Shown here: piece after piece, positions 9,902 to 17,585 of the stretch
Numbering within the stretch: the stretch's first letter is position 1
How the letters are laid out: each line of letters opens with the position of its first letter
From: Palsa-965 sp044448685
GTDB taxonomy: Bacteria > Bacteroidota > Bacteroidia > Palsa-965
Length of the DNA stretch: 64,000 bases
Direction: 5' to 3'
Assembly: GCA_044448685.1 (NCBI GenBank)
Contig: JBIOHC010000004.1
Coordinates: 1 to 64,000 of the forward strand
Position numbers and translations under genes: made by a program
Notes under the pieces: model-generated
What the model saw: only the letters and a program-made list of their open reading frames with translations
Told to the model about the DNA's origin: nothing
Database searches by the model: none

Positions 9902-10306
9902 ATGTACCGGAACATCCTTTTGTTTTCTGCCTTTTCAGGAGCGCTGACTGTTGCCTTCGGAGCCATGGGAGCACATACGCTGCGTAACCATTTTCATGTG
10001 GATGAAAGCCATATGCAGATTTTTGAAACAGGTGTCCGTTACCAGGCATGGCATACCCTGGCCCTGATGGGGATCGGTATTCTGAGCCTGCTCTATCCGG
10101 CGAAAACAGTAGCCTGGGCCGGAAAGATGTTCATAACAGGCATTCTGTTTTTTTCGGGTTCCTTATTCTTTCTTGCCCTCAGACCCGTATTCGGGATTCC
10201 GGATGAACACTGGAAAGGTATCGGTGCTCTCACACCTTTGGGAGGAATAGCCTTTATCACCGGCTGGATATTGCTTTTTGTATATATCTTAAAACTTAAG
10301 AAATGA
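9902..10306 (+). CDS. DUF423 family integral membrane protein
   Basis: This 134-residue protein has four hydrophobic helices and the DUF423 (YgdD/TMEM256) signatures FGAMGAHTLR near the N-terminus and RYQAWHTLAL before helix 2. The family consists of small inner-membrane proteins without a proven function. The start at 9902 is preferred over 9869 because of the promoter box just upstream and because homologues begin at the first helix. Its stop overlaps the start of the carboxypeptidase gene by 4 bp. Confidence 0.9.
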   Translation: MYRNILLFSAFSGALTVAFGAMGAHTLRNHFHVDESHMQIFETGVRYQAWHTLALMGIGILSLLYPAKTVAWAGKMFITGILFFSGSLFFLALRPVFGIPDEHWKGIGALTPLGGIAFITGWILLFVYILKLKK

Positions 10307-11796
10307 ATGCTGCTTACGAGCGTTATAAGGAACTTTTGAGGAGAGTGGCTGATGTTCAGTATGCAACAGCTGTGCTTAACTGGGATCAGGAAACCTATAT
10401 GCCTCCGATGGGGGCTGACTTAAGGGCTCAGCAAATAAGTACCCTGAGCGGTATCGCACACAACTTATCCATTTCGGAGGAGTTGGGCGATATTTTGCTG
10501 AAACTTGAATCGGACTCAGGTCTGGATCCGAAAGAAAAGAAGAATATTAGTCAGAGTCTGAAAAATTACAGACTCAATAAAAAATACAGCCAGGCGTTTG
10601 TTGAAGAAATCAGCATGGCTGTATCAGAAGCTTTCCAGGCCTGGCAGAAAGCCAAGGAATTGAACCTGTTCAGCATTTATGCGCCCAAACTGGAAAAGCT
10701 GGTAAGGCTGAAAAGAGAAGAGTGCAAAATTGTCGGATATACCGGGCATCCCTATGACACACTGCTTGATCAGTATGAACCCGGTGCTCTTACAGCCGAC
10801 CTCAGTATACTCTTTGCCGATGTGCGTTCTCAGCTTGTTGATTTTGTAAAACAGATTGCATCCAGCCCTCAGAATGAAGATCAGTTCATGTTTGAACACT
10901 ATGACAAACAAAAACAATGGGATTTCGGACTGGAATTGCTTACCCAAATGGGGTATAACTTTGAAGCCGGACGTCAGGATATTTCAAGCCACCCCTTTAC
11001 AACCAATTTCGGGTGCAAGGATGTGCGTATAACTACCCGTATTGCTGAAAATAACCTGAATGAGATGATCTGGAGCTGTATCCATGAAGGCGGACATGCT
11101 CTTTATGAACAGGGACTTCCGGATTCTGAATATGGCCTCCCTTCCGGAGAATATATCTCACTCGGCATTCATGAATCACAAAGCCGGCTCTGGGAAAATA
11201 ATGTAGGGCGAAACCTGGCTTATTGGAAATGCAACCTGCCAAGACTCAAAAGTGTTTTCCCTGAGCAATTGAAAAATGTGAACCCTGAAGCATTCTTTAA
11301 AGCCATCAATAAAGTGAGACCATCCCTCATACGGACAAATGCAGATGAGCTGACCTATCATTTCCATATCCTTATCCGCTTTGAAATTGAGAAAGCGCTT
11401 ATTGAAGGGAGTATAGAGGTCAATGACCTGCCGGCTTTATGGAATGCCAAATACAAAGAATACCTCGGCCTGGATGTGCCTACCGATTCTCAGGGTGTAT
11501 TGCAGGACATACACTGGAGCCATGGAAGTTTTGGCTATTTCCCGACTTATTCACTGGGAAGCTTTTATGCCGCCCAGTTTTACAACCAGGCAGAAAAGGA
11601 AATACCCCACCTTGAAGAACAAATAATACAAGGGAATATGGCCCCCCTTCTGAGCTGGTTAAGAACCCATATTCACCACTTTGGCAAACAATACACGGCT
11701 GATGAACTTTGCCAGCATATTTGTGGTGAGAAGCTGAATTTCAAGTACTTCATGAATTATGCAAGAAAGAAGTATGCACAGCTTTACAAGCTTTAA
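10303..11796 (+). CDS. M32 family metallocarboxypeptidase
   Basis: This 497-residue protein, of normal length for the family, carries the zinc motif HEGGHALYEQG (HEXXH) and the downstream HESQSRLWEN and IRTNADELTYH blocks of the Taq/Pfu carboxypeptidase M32 family. It removes C-terminal residues from peptides, probably in the cytoplasm since there is no signal peptide. The N-terminal WDQETYMPP block is also typical. The ATGA overlap with the DUF423 gene indicates one transcript. No terminator is obvious in the 209-bp gap before pckA. Confidence 0.95.
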   Translation: MNAAYERYKELLRRVADVQYATAVLNWDQETYMPPMGADLRAQQISTLSGIAHNLSISEELGDILLKLESDSGLDPKEKKNISQSLKNYRLNKKYSQAFVEEISMAVSEAFQAWQKAKELNLFSIYAPKLEKLVRLKREECKIVGYTGHPYDTLLDQYEPGALTADLSILFADVRSQLVDFVKQIASSPQNEDQFMFEHYDKQKQWDFGLELLTQMGYNFEAGRQDISSHPFTTNFGCKDVRITTRIAENNLNEMIWSCIHEGGHALYEQGLPDSEYGLPSGEYISLGIHESQSRLWENNVGRNLAYWKCNLPRLKSVFPEQLKNVNPEAFFKAINKVRPSLIRTNADELTYHFHILIRFEIEKALIEGSIEVNDLPALWNAKYKEYLGLDVPTDSQGVLQDIHWSHGSFGYFPTYSLGSFYAAQFYNQAEKEIPHLEEQIIQGNMAPLLSWLRTHIHHFGKQYTADELCQHICGEKLNFKYFMNYARKKYAQLYKL

Positions 11797-11913
11797 ACCG
11801 GTTTTCTGTGCTTTTGTAAAATAATAGTTTTCAACAAATACCCTTCCGGGAAGTTTCAATATACTGGAAATCAATCGAAAATATATTACTCCCCCTCTCC
11901 TGCCCCTGATACG

Positions 11914-11925
11914 TGATAATTATCA
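11914..11925. promoter_or_regulatory. 12-bp perfect palindrome upstream of pckA
   Basis: TGATAATTATCA is a perfect palindrome, inside a looser CTGATA...TATCAG dyad. It lies 23 bp upstream of the candidate pckA -7 box, a position suited to a dimeric regulator. No specific regulator can be named. Confidence 0.35.
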
Positions 11926-11948
11926 GATTCAGCAAGGCTCTTTTTTCT

Positions 11949-11956
11949 TAAATTTG
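11949..11956 (+). promoter_or_regulatory. -7 promoter box TAAATTTG for pckA
   Basis: The box matches TAnnTTTG and gives a leader of about 45-50 nt before ATG 12006. No good -33 TTTG is seen. Confidence 0.45.
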
Positions 11957-12005
11957 CAAATATTTTCAAGCCAAACCACCGTATTTTAAACCAAAATCAG
12001 AAAAA

Positions 12006-13619
12006 ATGAATGAATATGGTCTGAAAGCCAAGGACGCCAGTGTTGCAAGCCTGGGATTGAAAAATGTCTCTGCTGCTTATTGGAATCTGAACCCTTCCGA
12101 ACTTGTTGAAGAAACAATTATACTCGGGCAGGGAGTTTTGAGTGACACAGGTGCACTTGCTATCGATACAGGTGAATTCACCGGAAGAGCGCCGAAAGAT
12201 AAATTTATTGTGCTGGATGAGAAAACGAAAGATTCAGTATGGTGGGGTGACGTGAATTTTAAATTTGATGCCGGCAAGTTTGATATCCTTTATAACAGGG
12301 TTACAGCTTACCTCAGCGGTAAGGATATTTATGTACGTGACTCCTATGCCTGTGCAGATCCTAAATACAGACTCAATATAAGGGTTGTAACGGAATATCC
12401 CTGGAGTAATCTCTTTGCCAACAATCTGTTTTTAAGGCCAACAAAGGAAGAAATCCTTTCCTTCCTGCCGGAATGGACGATTATATGCGCTCCCGGATTC
12501 CATGCCGACCCGGCAATTGACGGAACACGCCAGCATAATTTCGCCATTCTGAACATGACCCGAAAGGTTATCCTCATTGGAGGAACAGGCTATACAGGTG
12601 AGATTAAGAAAGGAATCTTTTCCCTTCTGAACTATATTCTTCCACATGAAAAAGGTGTTCTTAGCATGCACTGTTCAGCCAATATTGGCAAGGAAGGCGA
12701 TACTGCCATTTTCTTCGGGCTTTCAGGAACAGGTAAAACAACCCTGAGTGCCGATCCTAACAGAGGCCTCATAGGAGATGATGAACATGGCTGGTCTGAG
12801 ACTGGAGTATTTAATTTTGAAGGAGGTTGCTATGCCAAATGTGTAGATCTGACTAAGGAAAAAGAACCAGAAATATTCGAAGCTGTGAAATTCGGAGCCT
12901 TGCTTGAAAACATCAATTTTCTGGATGGGGGTACAACAGTCGACTATACCAATATCTCCAAAACTGAAAACACGCGTGTTGCCTACCCTATCCACCATAT
13001 ATCCAATGCTGTAGAACCTTCTGTCGGAGGTATACCTAAGAATATTTTCTTCCTGACCTGTGATGCCTACGGTGTATTACCTCCTATTTCCAAACTCAAT
13101 GCCGGTCAGGCCATGTACCATTTCATTTCTGGTTATACGGCTAAAGTTGCCGGAACAGAGATGGGTATTACAGAGCCAACTCTTACTTTCAGCGCTTGTT
13201 TCGGAAAAGTATTCCTGCCATTGCACCCAACCAAATATGCCGAGCTCCTGGGCGAAAAGCTCAGAAAGAACAAAGTAAATGTATGGTTGGTTAATACCGG
13301 ATGGTCGGGTGGTGCATACGGAGAAGGCAAACGCATGAAACTGTCTTATACCCGCGCTATGATCACTGCTGCCCTGAACGGCAGCCTGGAGAAAGCCCAG
13401 TTCGAAACGCTTCCTGTTTTTAACCTGAATGTACCCGTAGCCTGCCCCGAAGTGCCTTCTGAAATCCTTAACCCCAGAAATACCTGGAAGAATAAGGATG
13501 CCTATGATGCCAAAGCCAATCAGCTGGCAGGATCATTTATCAAGAATTTCGAACAGTATGCCAATGCGGCCAGTAAGGAGATTTTAGCTGCAGCTCCAAA
13601 GGTGGCTGAGAAAGTCTAG
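12006..13619 (+). CDS. pckA: phosphoenolpyruvate carboxykinase (ATP)
   Basis: This 537-residue cytoplasmic enzyme converts oxaloacetate plus ATP to phosphoenolpyruvate and CO2, the entry step of gluconeogenesis. The P-loop GLSGTGKTTLS (about residue 238) is followed by the metal site GDDEHGW. RGAPKD-type substrate residues appear as TGRAPKDKF near residue 58, and NTGWSGGAYGEGKR is the conserved C-terminal block. Length matches the ATP-dependent family rather than the longer GTP-dependent one. It is a single gene with its own promoter and a possible operator palindrome, consistent with carbon-source control. Confidence 0.97.
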   Translation: MNEYGLKAKDASVASLGLKNVSAAYWNLNPSELVEETIILGQGVLSDTGALAIDTGEFTGRAPKDKFIVLDEKTKDSVWWGDVNFKFDAGKFDILYNRVTAYLSGKDIYVRDSYACADPKYRLNIRVVTEYPWSNLFANNLFLRPTKEEILSFLPEWTIICAPGFHADPAIDGTRQHNFAILNMTRKVILIGGTGYTGEIKKGIFSLLNYILPHEKGVLSMHCSANIGKEGDTAIFFGLSGTGKTTLSADPNRGLIGDDEHGWSETGVFNFEGGCYAKCVDLTKEKEPEIFEAVKFGALLENINFLDGGTTVDYTNISKTENTRVAYPIHHISNAVEPSVGGIPKNIFFLTCDAYGVLPPISKLNAGQAMYHFISGYTAKVAGTEMGITEPTLTFSACFGKVFLPLHPTKYAELLGEKLRKNKVNVWLVNTGWSGGAYGEGKRMKLSYTRAMITAALNGSLEKAQFETLPVFNLNVPVACPEVPSEILNPRNTWKNKDAYDAKANQLAGSFIKNFEQYANAASKEILAAAPKVAEKV

Positions 13620-13628
13620 ACACAAGAA

Positions 13629-15626
13629 TCAGTATTTCCACAACTCCAGCAGCTTCTTCTCAAAACGTTCTTTGGGAAGAAAGTTCTGTTCCAGCTGAGG
13701 GGAGAAAGGGATTGGTGTATCCAGACTGGCACTACGCATAACCGGAGCATCCAGTTGTTCGAAGCAATGCTCCGAAATCAATGCCGCTATTTCTCCTCCT
13801 ATTCCACCAGTCAGGGTATCTTCATGAAGGATGAGGGCTTTACCGGTCTTGTTAACCGATTTAAGGATCGTTTCAATATCCAGGGGTAACAGGCTTCTTA
13901 AATCAATCAGATCACAAGATATATCCTTTTGTTTATCAAGTACTTCGATGGCCCAATGTAAACCTAAACCGTAGGTGATAAGAGTGAGCTCTGAACCTTC
14001 TCTCAACAGGTTGGCTTTCCCGAATTCAAGGGTATAATACCCATCCGGAACTTCCTGGACATAACTTCTGTAAAGCCCTTTATGTTCAAAAAACAGGACA
14101 GGATTAGGGTCTTCAAAAGCTGCCAGAAGCAACCCTTTTGCATCATAAGGGAATGCAGGATAGGCTATTTTAAGACCCGGAGTATGGAAAAACCAGGCTT
14201 CATCCGACTGTGAATGAAAGGGACCGGCAGCCATTCCGGCACCGGTAGGCATCCTGACCACAACATCGGCATGTTGCCCCCATCTCCAGTGGCTTTTAGC
14301 CAGGTTATTCACAATTTGAGTCATCCCTTCGGAAACGAAGTCGGCAAACTGCATTTCAACCATAGCCTTATACCCTTTGATACTTAATCCCAAACCGGCC
14401 CCGAGTATGGCAGATTCGCATAAAGGGGTATTTCTTACTCTTTCCTTACCGAATTCCTTAGCCAGCCCGTCTGTAATCTTGAATGCCCCTCCATATTCTG
14501 CAATATCCTGACCCATCAGCACCAGTTCAGGATGTTTGACCATTGCATGCCTAAGTCCGTCTGAAATAGAATCGATCATCCTTCTCGGAGTGGTCTTTGT
14601 TTCCGGAACGGAAAGGACAGGCGTATAGGCTTTAAACAGATCTTTGTATTCACGGTCTGTATCCGGCTCCACAATAGGTTCGGCAAAGGCTTGTTCCAGG
14701 CCTTTATCTATTTCAGCCTTTATTGTCCCCCGGTATGTTTCCCGAATTGTTTCTGTCAATATGCCCTCCTCCAGGAGGAATTTTTCATAATTATTCAGGG
14801 GATCCTTTTTAGCCCACATATCAAAGAGCTCCTGGGGAATATATTTAGTTCCGCTGGCTTCTTCATGTCCTCTCATACGAAAGGTCATACACTCGAGCAA
14901 TACCGGACAGGGATTCTTACGCATAGATTCGGCCAGACGTCTTACACAATCATATACTTCCAGAACATTATTTCCATCAACCTGTACCGCTTCTATGCCG
15001 TAACCAATCCCTTTATCAATAAACTGTTTGCATCGGAACTGCTCGCTTGATGGGGTTGAAAGTCCATATCCATTGTTTTCGACCAGATAAATAACCGGCA
15101 GATCCCATACAGCAGATGTATTTATCGATTCGTGAAAATCGCCCTCACTTGCACCTCCGTCGCCTGTATAAACCAGACATATCTTTTTTTCCTTTCCGAG
15201 CAGGTTAGCCAGGGCAATACCATTGGCAACCCCCATCTGAGGTCCCAGGTGGGAAATCATACCTACGATATGGTGTTCATTGCTTCCAAAATGAAAGGAA
15301 CGATCCCTGCCCTTTGTAAATCCCGACATTTTACCCTGAAATTGAGCGAAAAGCCTGTTAAAAGGAATGCCTCTGACCGTAAAAACACCCAGATTCCTAT
15401 GCATAGGCAGGATGTATTCATCTGCTTCCAAAGCCATGGCAGCCCCGACAGAAACAGCCTCCTGTCCGATACCGGAGAACCATTTGGAAATACGGCCCTG
15501 CCGAAGCAATACCAGCATTTTCTCTTCAATCATACGGGGCTTAAGAAGCCCCATATAGAGGTCTAGTAAGAGGGTATCGGGATATATTTTCCGGTCGTAG
15601 CGGAGCAGGGTATCAGCAGTAATCAT
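13629..15626 (-). CDS. fused alpha/beta E1 subunit of a branched-chain-type 2-oxoacid dehydrogenase
   Basis: This 665-residue protein is a natural head-to-tail fusion common in Bacteroidota. Residues about 1-330 form the E1-alpha domain, with the thiamine-diphosphate motif GDGGASEGDFHES...ENNGYG. Residues about 345-665 form E1-beta, with GQDIAEYGGAF, TPLCESAILGAGLG and VEMQFADF. It decarboxylates a 2-oxoacid, probably branched-chain, and passes the acyl group to a lipoyl E2 encoded elsewhere. I start at ATG 15626; a longer frame reaches 15689 but would run over the divergent promoters and the neighbouring gene's ribosome site. It converges on pckA with only 9 bp between stops. Confidence 0.93.
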   Translation of the reverse strand: MITADTLLRYDRKIYPDTLLLDLYMGLLKPRMIEEKMLVLLRQGRISKWFSGIGQEAVSVGAAMALEADEYILPMHRNLGVFTVRGIPFNRLFAQFQGKMSGFTKGRDRSFHFGSNEHHIVGMISHLGPQMGVANGIALANLLGKEKKICLVYTGDGGASEGDFHESINTSAVWDLPVIYLVENNGYGLSTPSSEQFRCKQFIDKGIGYGIEAVQVDGNNVLEVYDCVRRLAESMRKNPCPVLLECMTFRMRGHEEASGTKYIPQELFDMWAKKDPLNNYEKFLLEEGILTETIRETYRGTIKAEIDKGLEQAFAEPIVEPDTDREYKDLFKAYTPVLSVPETKTTPRRMIDSISDGLRHAMVKHPELVLMGQDIAEYGGAFKITDGLAKEFGKERVRNTPLCESAILGAGLGLSIKGYKAMVEMQFADFVSEGMTQIVNNLAKSHWRWGQHADVVVRMPTGAGMAAGPFHSQSDEAWFFHTPGLKIAYPAFPYDAKGLLLAAFEDPNPVLFFEHKGLYRSYVQEVPDGYYTLEFGKANLLREGSELTLITYGLGLHWAIEVLDKQKDISCDLIDLRSLLPLDIETILKSVNKTGKALILHEDTLTGGIGGEIAALISEHCFEQLDAPVMRSASLDTPIPFSPQLEQNFLPKERFEKKLLELWKY

Positions 15627-15652
15627 AGCTTTAGGAATTAGCAAGAAAGGGG

Positions 15653-15669
15653 CAAAAATACTAACTTTG
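15653..15669. promoter_or_regulatory. divergent pair of -7 boxes
   Basis: On the minus strand 15653-15660 reads TATTTTTG, for the E1 gene 26 nt away. On the plus strand 15662-15669 reads TAACTTTG, for the small FeoB-associated gene 13 nt away. The two boxes are one base apart, so the promoters should be mutually exclusive. Confidence 0.45.
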
Positions 15670-15682
15670 CCAGGAGGAACCA

Positions 15683-15856
15683 ATGGCAAACATACAGGAA
15701 ATAATCGTTTTTATCATTTTCGCAGGAGCCCTGTTCTATATAGGGCGCAGACTGTGGAATACGATGCGGAAGAAGGACTGCGGGGGAGGCTGTGCGGCCT
15801 GTGGAGGCATTGATATTAAGGTAATCGAGGATAAGATCAGGAAAGAACAACATTAA
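15683..15856 (+). CDS. FeoB-associated Cys-rich membrane protein (57 aa)
   Basis: A 57-residue frame starts at ATG 15683 behind a strong AGGAGG ribosome site (about 15672-15677). It has one N-terminal membrane helix (IIVFIIFAGALFYIG), a basic stop-transfer stretch (RRLW...MRKK) and a cysteine cluster CGGGCAACGG before a charged tail. This matches the short FeoB-associated Cys-rich family found next to ferrous-iron transporters. No feoA or feoB lies in this window, so here it is an orphan and its iron role is inferred from the family. A Cys-rich metal-binding membrane peptide of another kind is the alternative. Confidence 0.8.
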   Translation: MANIQEIIVFIIFAGALFYIGRRLWNTMRKKDCGGGCAACGGIDIKVIEDKIRKEQH

Positions 15857-15901
15857 AATGTTCCCCTCTCCAACGGGGAGGGGATTAAGGGGTGAGGCCA
15901 A

Positions 15902-15935
15902 AAACAAAAGGGAACGCAATCCGTCCCCTTTGTCT
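15902..15935 (-). terminator. hairpin between convergent genes
   Basis: CAAAAGGG ... CCCCTTTG forms a stem just beyond the stop of the reverse-strand lipoprotein gene. A second hairpin, CCCCTC...GAGGGG, lies at 15863-15884 and could serve the small plus-strand gene. Both are imperfect. Confidence 0.45.
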
Positions 15936-15953
15936 TTTAAGTGAAAGAAAATA

Positions 15954-16250
15954 TTATTTCTTTCCTTTTTTCTCTTCCTTAGCTGGCTTGATCAGCTTTT
16001 TGGCAACTGAATCCTCATGAGCAGCTTTGGCAATAGAATCAGCTTTCATCTTCATGGCAGCTTCTTCTTTAGCTTTCACACCAGCAATAGAATCATCTTT
16101 CTTCTTTTGCTTGTCCATTTCAGCTTTAGTAGAGTCAGCCTTGTGGATAGAGTCCTGCTTAATCTTTTCTGCTTTTTCTGCTGCACTTGGGCCGCAGGCA
16201 ATAATTGCAGTCATACCGGCAACTGCAACAATAGAAAGTACTTTTTTCAT
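15954..16250 (-). CDS. small charged lipoprotein, copy 1 of a tandem pair
   Basis: This 98-residue protein has a signal peptide ending in the lipobox IIAC (Cys at residue 19). The mature part is very rich in Lys, Ala, Asp and Glu with repeated DSI/DS-K segments (QDSIHKADS, KDDSIAG, KADSIAKA, HEDSV), probably helical. It should be a lipid-anchored periplasmic or outer-membrane protein; its role is unknown. It is nearly identical to the protein encoded at 16429-16725, differing mainly in the last 20 residues, so the pair arose by recent duplication. Each copy keeps its own promoter and terminator. Confidence 0.8.
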   Translation of the reverse strand: MKKVLSIVAVAGMTAIIACGPSAAEKAEKIKQDSIHKADSTKAEMDKQKKKDDSIAGVKAKEEAAMKMKADSIAKAAHEDSVAKKLIKPAKEEKKGKK

Positions 16251-16286
16251 TTTCTGTTGTAAGGGTTAATTAGTTTAAACTGGGCG

Positions 16287-16319
16287 CAAATTTATAGGAT
16301 TATTTTAATACATGCCAAA
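16287..16319 (-). promoter_or_regulatory. full promoter TTTG-N21-TAAATTTG for lipoprotein copy 1
   Basis: On the minus strand the -33 element TTTG (16316-16319) and the -7 box TAAATTTG (16287-16294) are 21 nt apart, within the range known for the Bacteroidota primary sigma factor. The leader to the ATG is about 30 nt. Confidence 0.7.
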
Positions 16320-16362
16320 TTTCCATTAAGTTTTTTTAACATTTGCCTGTTAAAATCACGAA

Positions 16363-16390
16363 AAAGTCCCGACGTTACCGCCGGGACTTT
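16363..16390 (-). terminator. terminator of lipoprotein copy 2
   Basis: AAAGTCCCG and CGGGACTTT pair across a 10-nt loop. On the minus strand the stem is followed by a short T run. It lies 38 bp past the stop codon of the gene at 16429-16725. Confidence 0.85.
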
Positions 16391-16428
16391 TCATGCAGAT
16401 ACCTTACAGTACCTGTATTTCCAAAGGC

Positions 16429-16725
16429 TTATTTACCTTTTTTCTTATCTTCTTTAACTGGCTTGATCAGCTTGTTTTTAACTGAATCTTCATGGGCAGC
16501 TTTAGCGATAGAATCAGCTTTCATCTTCATAGCAGCCTCTTCTTTAGCTTTGATGCCAGCAATAGAATCATCTTTCTTCTTTTGCTTGTCCATTTCTGCT
16601 TTTGTAGAGTCAGCTTTGTGGATTGAATCCTGTTTAATCTTTTCTGCTTTTTCTGCAGCGCTTGGGCCGCAGGCAATAATTGCAGTCATACCGGCAACTG
16701 CAACGATGGAAAGTACTTTTTTCAT
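16429..16725 (-). CDS. small charged lipoprotein, copy 2 of a tandem pair
   Basis: This 98-residue paralogue of the 15954-16250 product has the same signal peptide and IIAC lipobox and the same DSI-rich helical body. The main differences are GIKAKEE for GVKAKEE and a changed tail (VKNKLIKPVKEDKKKGK). The near-identity at protein and DNA level points to a recent duplication of a unit of about 475 bp that includes the promoter. The function is unknown. Small abundant Lys-rich lipoproteins can be structural or envelope-tethering, but nothing here proves that. Confidence 0.8.
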   Translation of the reverse strand: MKKVLSIVAVAGMTAIIACGPSAAEKAEKIKQDSIHKADSTKAEMDKQKKKDDSIAGIKAKEEAAMKMKADSIAKAAHEDSVKNKLIKPVKEDKKKGK

Positions 16726-16754
16726 TTTTTGTATTTGTTTTGGTTAACCGGGGG

Positions 16755-16762
16755 CAAATGTA
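16755..16762 (-). promoter_or_regulatory. -7 promoter box TACATTTG for lipoprotein copy 2
   Basis: The minus-strand box matches TAnnTTTG and lies 29 nt before the ATG, nearly the same geometry as in copy 1. Confidence 0.5.
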
Positions 16763-16791
16763 TAGTAAATCCTGTTAATAATGAAAATTTT

Positions 16792-16820
16792 TTTGTTTTC
16801 CTTAATAATAGCTAATTTTG
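16792..16820 (+). promoter_or_regulatory. full promoter TTTG-N17-TAATTTTG, leaderless
   Basis: TTTG at 16792-16795 and TAATTTTG at 16813-16820 are 17 nt apart. The -7 box ends 5 nt before ATG 16826, so the mRNA should be nearly leaderless. This rejects the longer frame starting at 16781. Confidence 0.7.
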
Positions 16821-16825
16821 CTTCA

Positions 16826-17578
16826 ATGAACATGAAATCTTCCCAGTCTGAATCTTTCGGGTCTGTTCTTGGAAAAAAACCCGGAATTCTCCTGTTATCT
16901 TCCATTATTATCCTGTTCATCCTCTTCCTGGCATCCTGTGCCAAAGAAGATACCGTTGCCCCCGTTCTTACCCTTAAAATGGGTAATAACCTGGCCATGC
17001 CCCTTCCTACTGTGAGAGGTGCGGGAGTTTGGACCGATCCGGGATTCACAGCATGGGACAATGTAGACCATGATGTAACCAACCAGGTTCATGTATTCGG
17101 ACAAGTCAATCCTAATTTAAAAGGGACCTATACACTAACCTATTCTGTCAAAGATGCCGCAGGAAATGTAACCACCCAGACCCGGACCGTTATTGTTTAT
17201 AATGATGCCGATTCCCTGGCCGGGACATATACCGTGCGTGATTCTACCGCAGGCTTGCCAATACCTGCAACCTACGCCATTGTCCTTTCTTCCGACAGTT
17301 TAACAGACAGCATTATCCATTTCGACAAGTTTGCCGGTTATTATAATAACAGCGGGGTAACAGGAAAAATCAACCGTCTCACATCCACCCTTACCATCCC
17401 CGACCAGACCGTAACCTTTACCCCTTCTACCACCTCTGTTATTCATGCTTTCATTGGCTCCGGAAACGATTCCCTGGGGAAAATTATTCAGACGGTGATC
17501 CATCTGAATTTTATCGATTCGAATAAAACCACAGCACCTTACACAGCGACTACTCACTATACCCGCTGGACGCATTGA
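16826..17578 (+). CDS. DUF5011-domain lipoprotein
   Basis: This 250-residue protein has an N-terminal hydrophobic segment ending in the lipobox LASC, predicting lipidation. Residues about 45-120 form an Ig-like DUF5011 module: APVLTL, a G-x-x-W-x-DPGF block, WDNVDHDVT, then GTYTLTYSVKDAAGN. Such modules are common surface-protein spacers. The C-terminal half is beta-rich and unassigned. The start at 16826 follows from the promoter 5 nt upstream. The next gene begins 7 nt after its stop, so it is probably co-transcribed with the LTA-synthase-like gene. Confidence 0.8.
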   Translation: MNMKSSQSESFGSVLGKKPGILLLSSIIILFILFLASCAKEDTVAPVLTLKMGNNLAMPLPTVRGAGVWTDPGFTAWDNVDHDVTNQVHVFGQVNPNLKGTYTLTYSVKDAAGNVTTQTRTVIVYNDADSLAGTYTVRDSTAGLPIPATYAIVLSSDSLTDSIIHFDKFAGYYNNSGVTGKINRLTSTLTIPDQTVTFTPSTTSVIHAFIGSGNDSLGKIIQTVIHLNFIDSNKTTAPYTATTHYTRWTH

Positions 17579-17585
17579 TCTGCTC

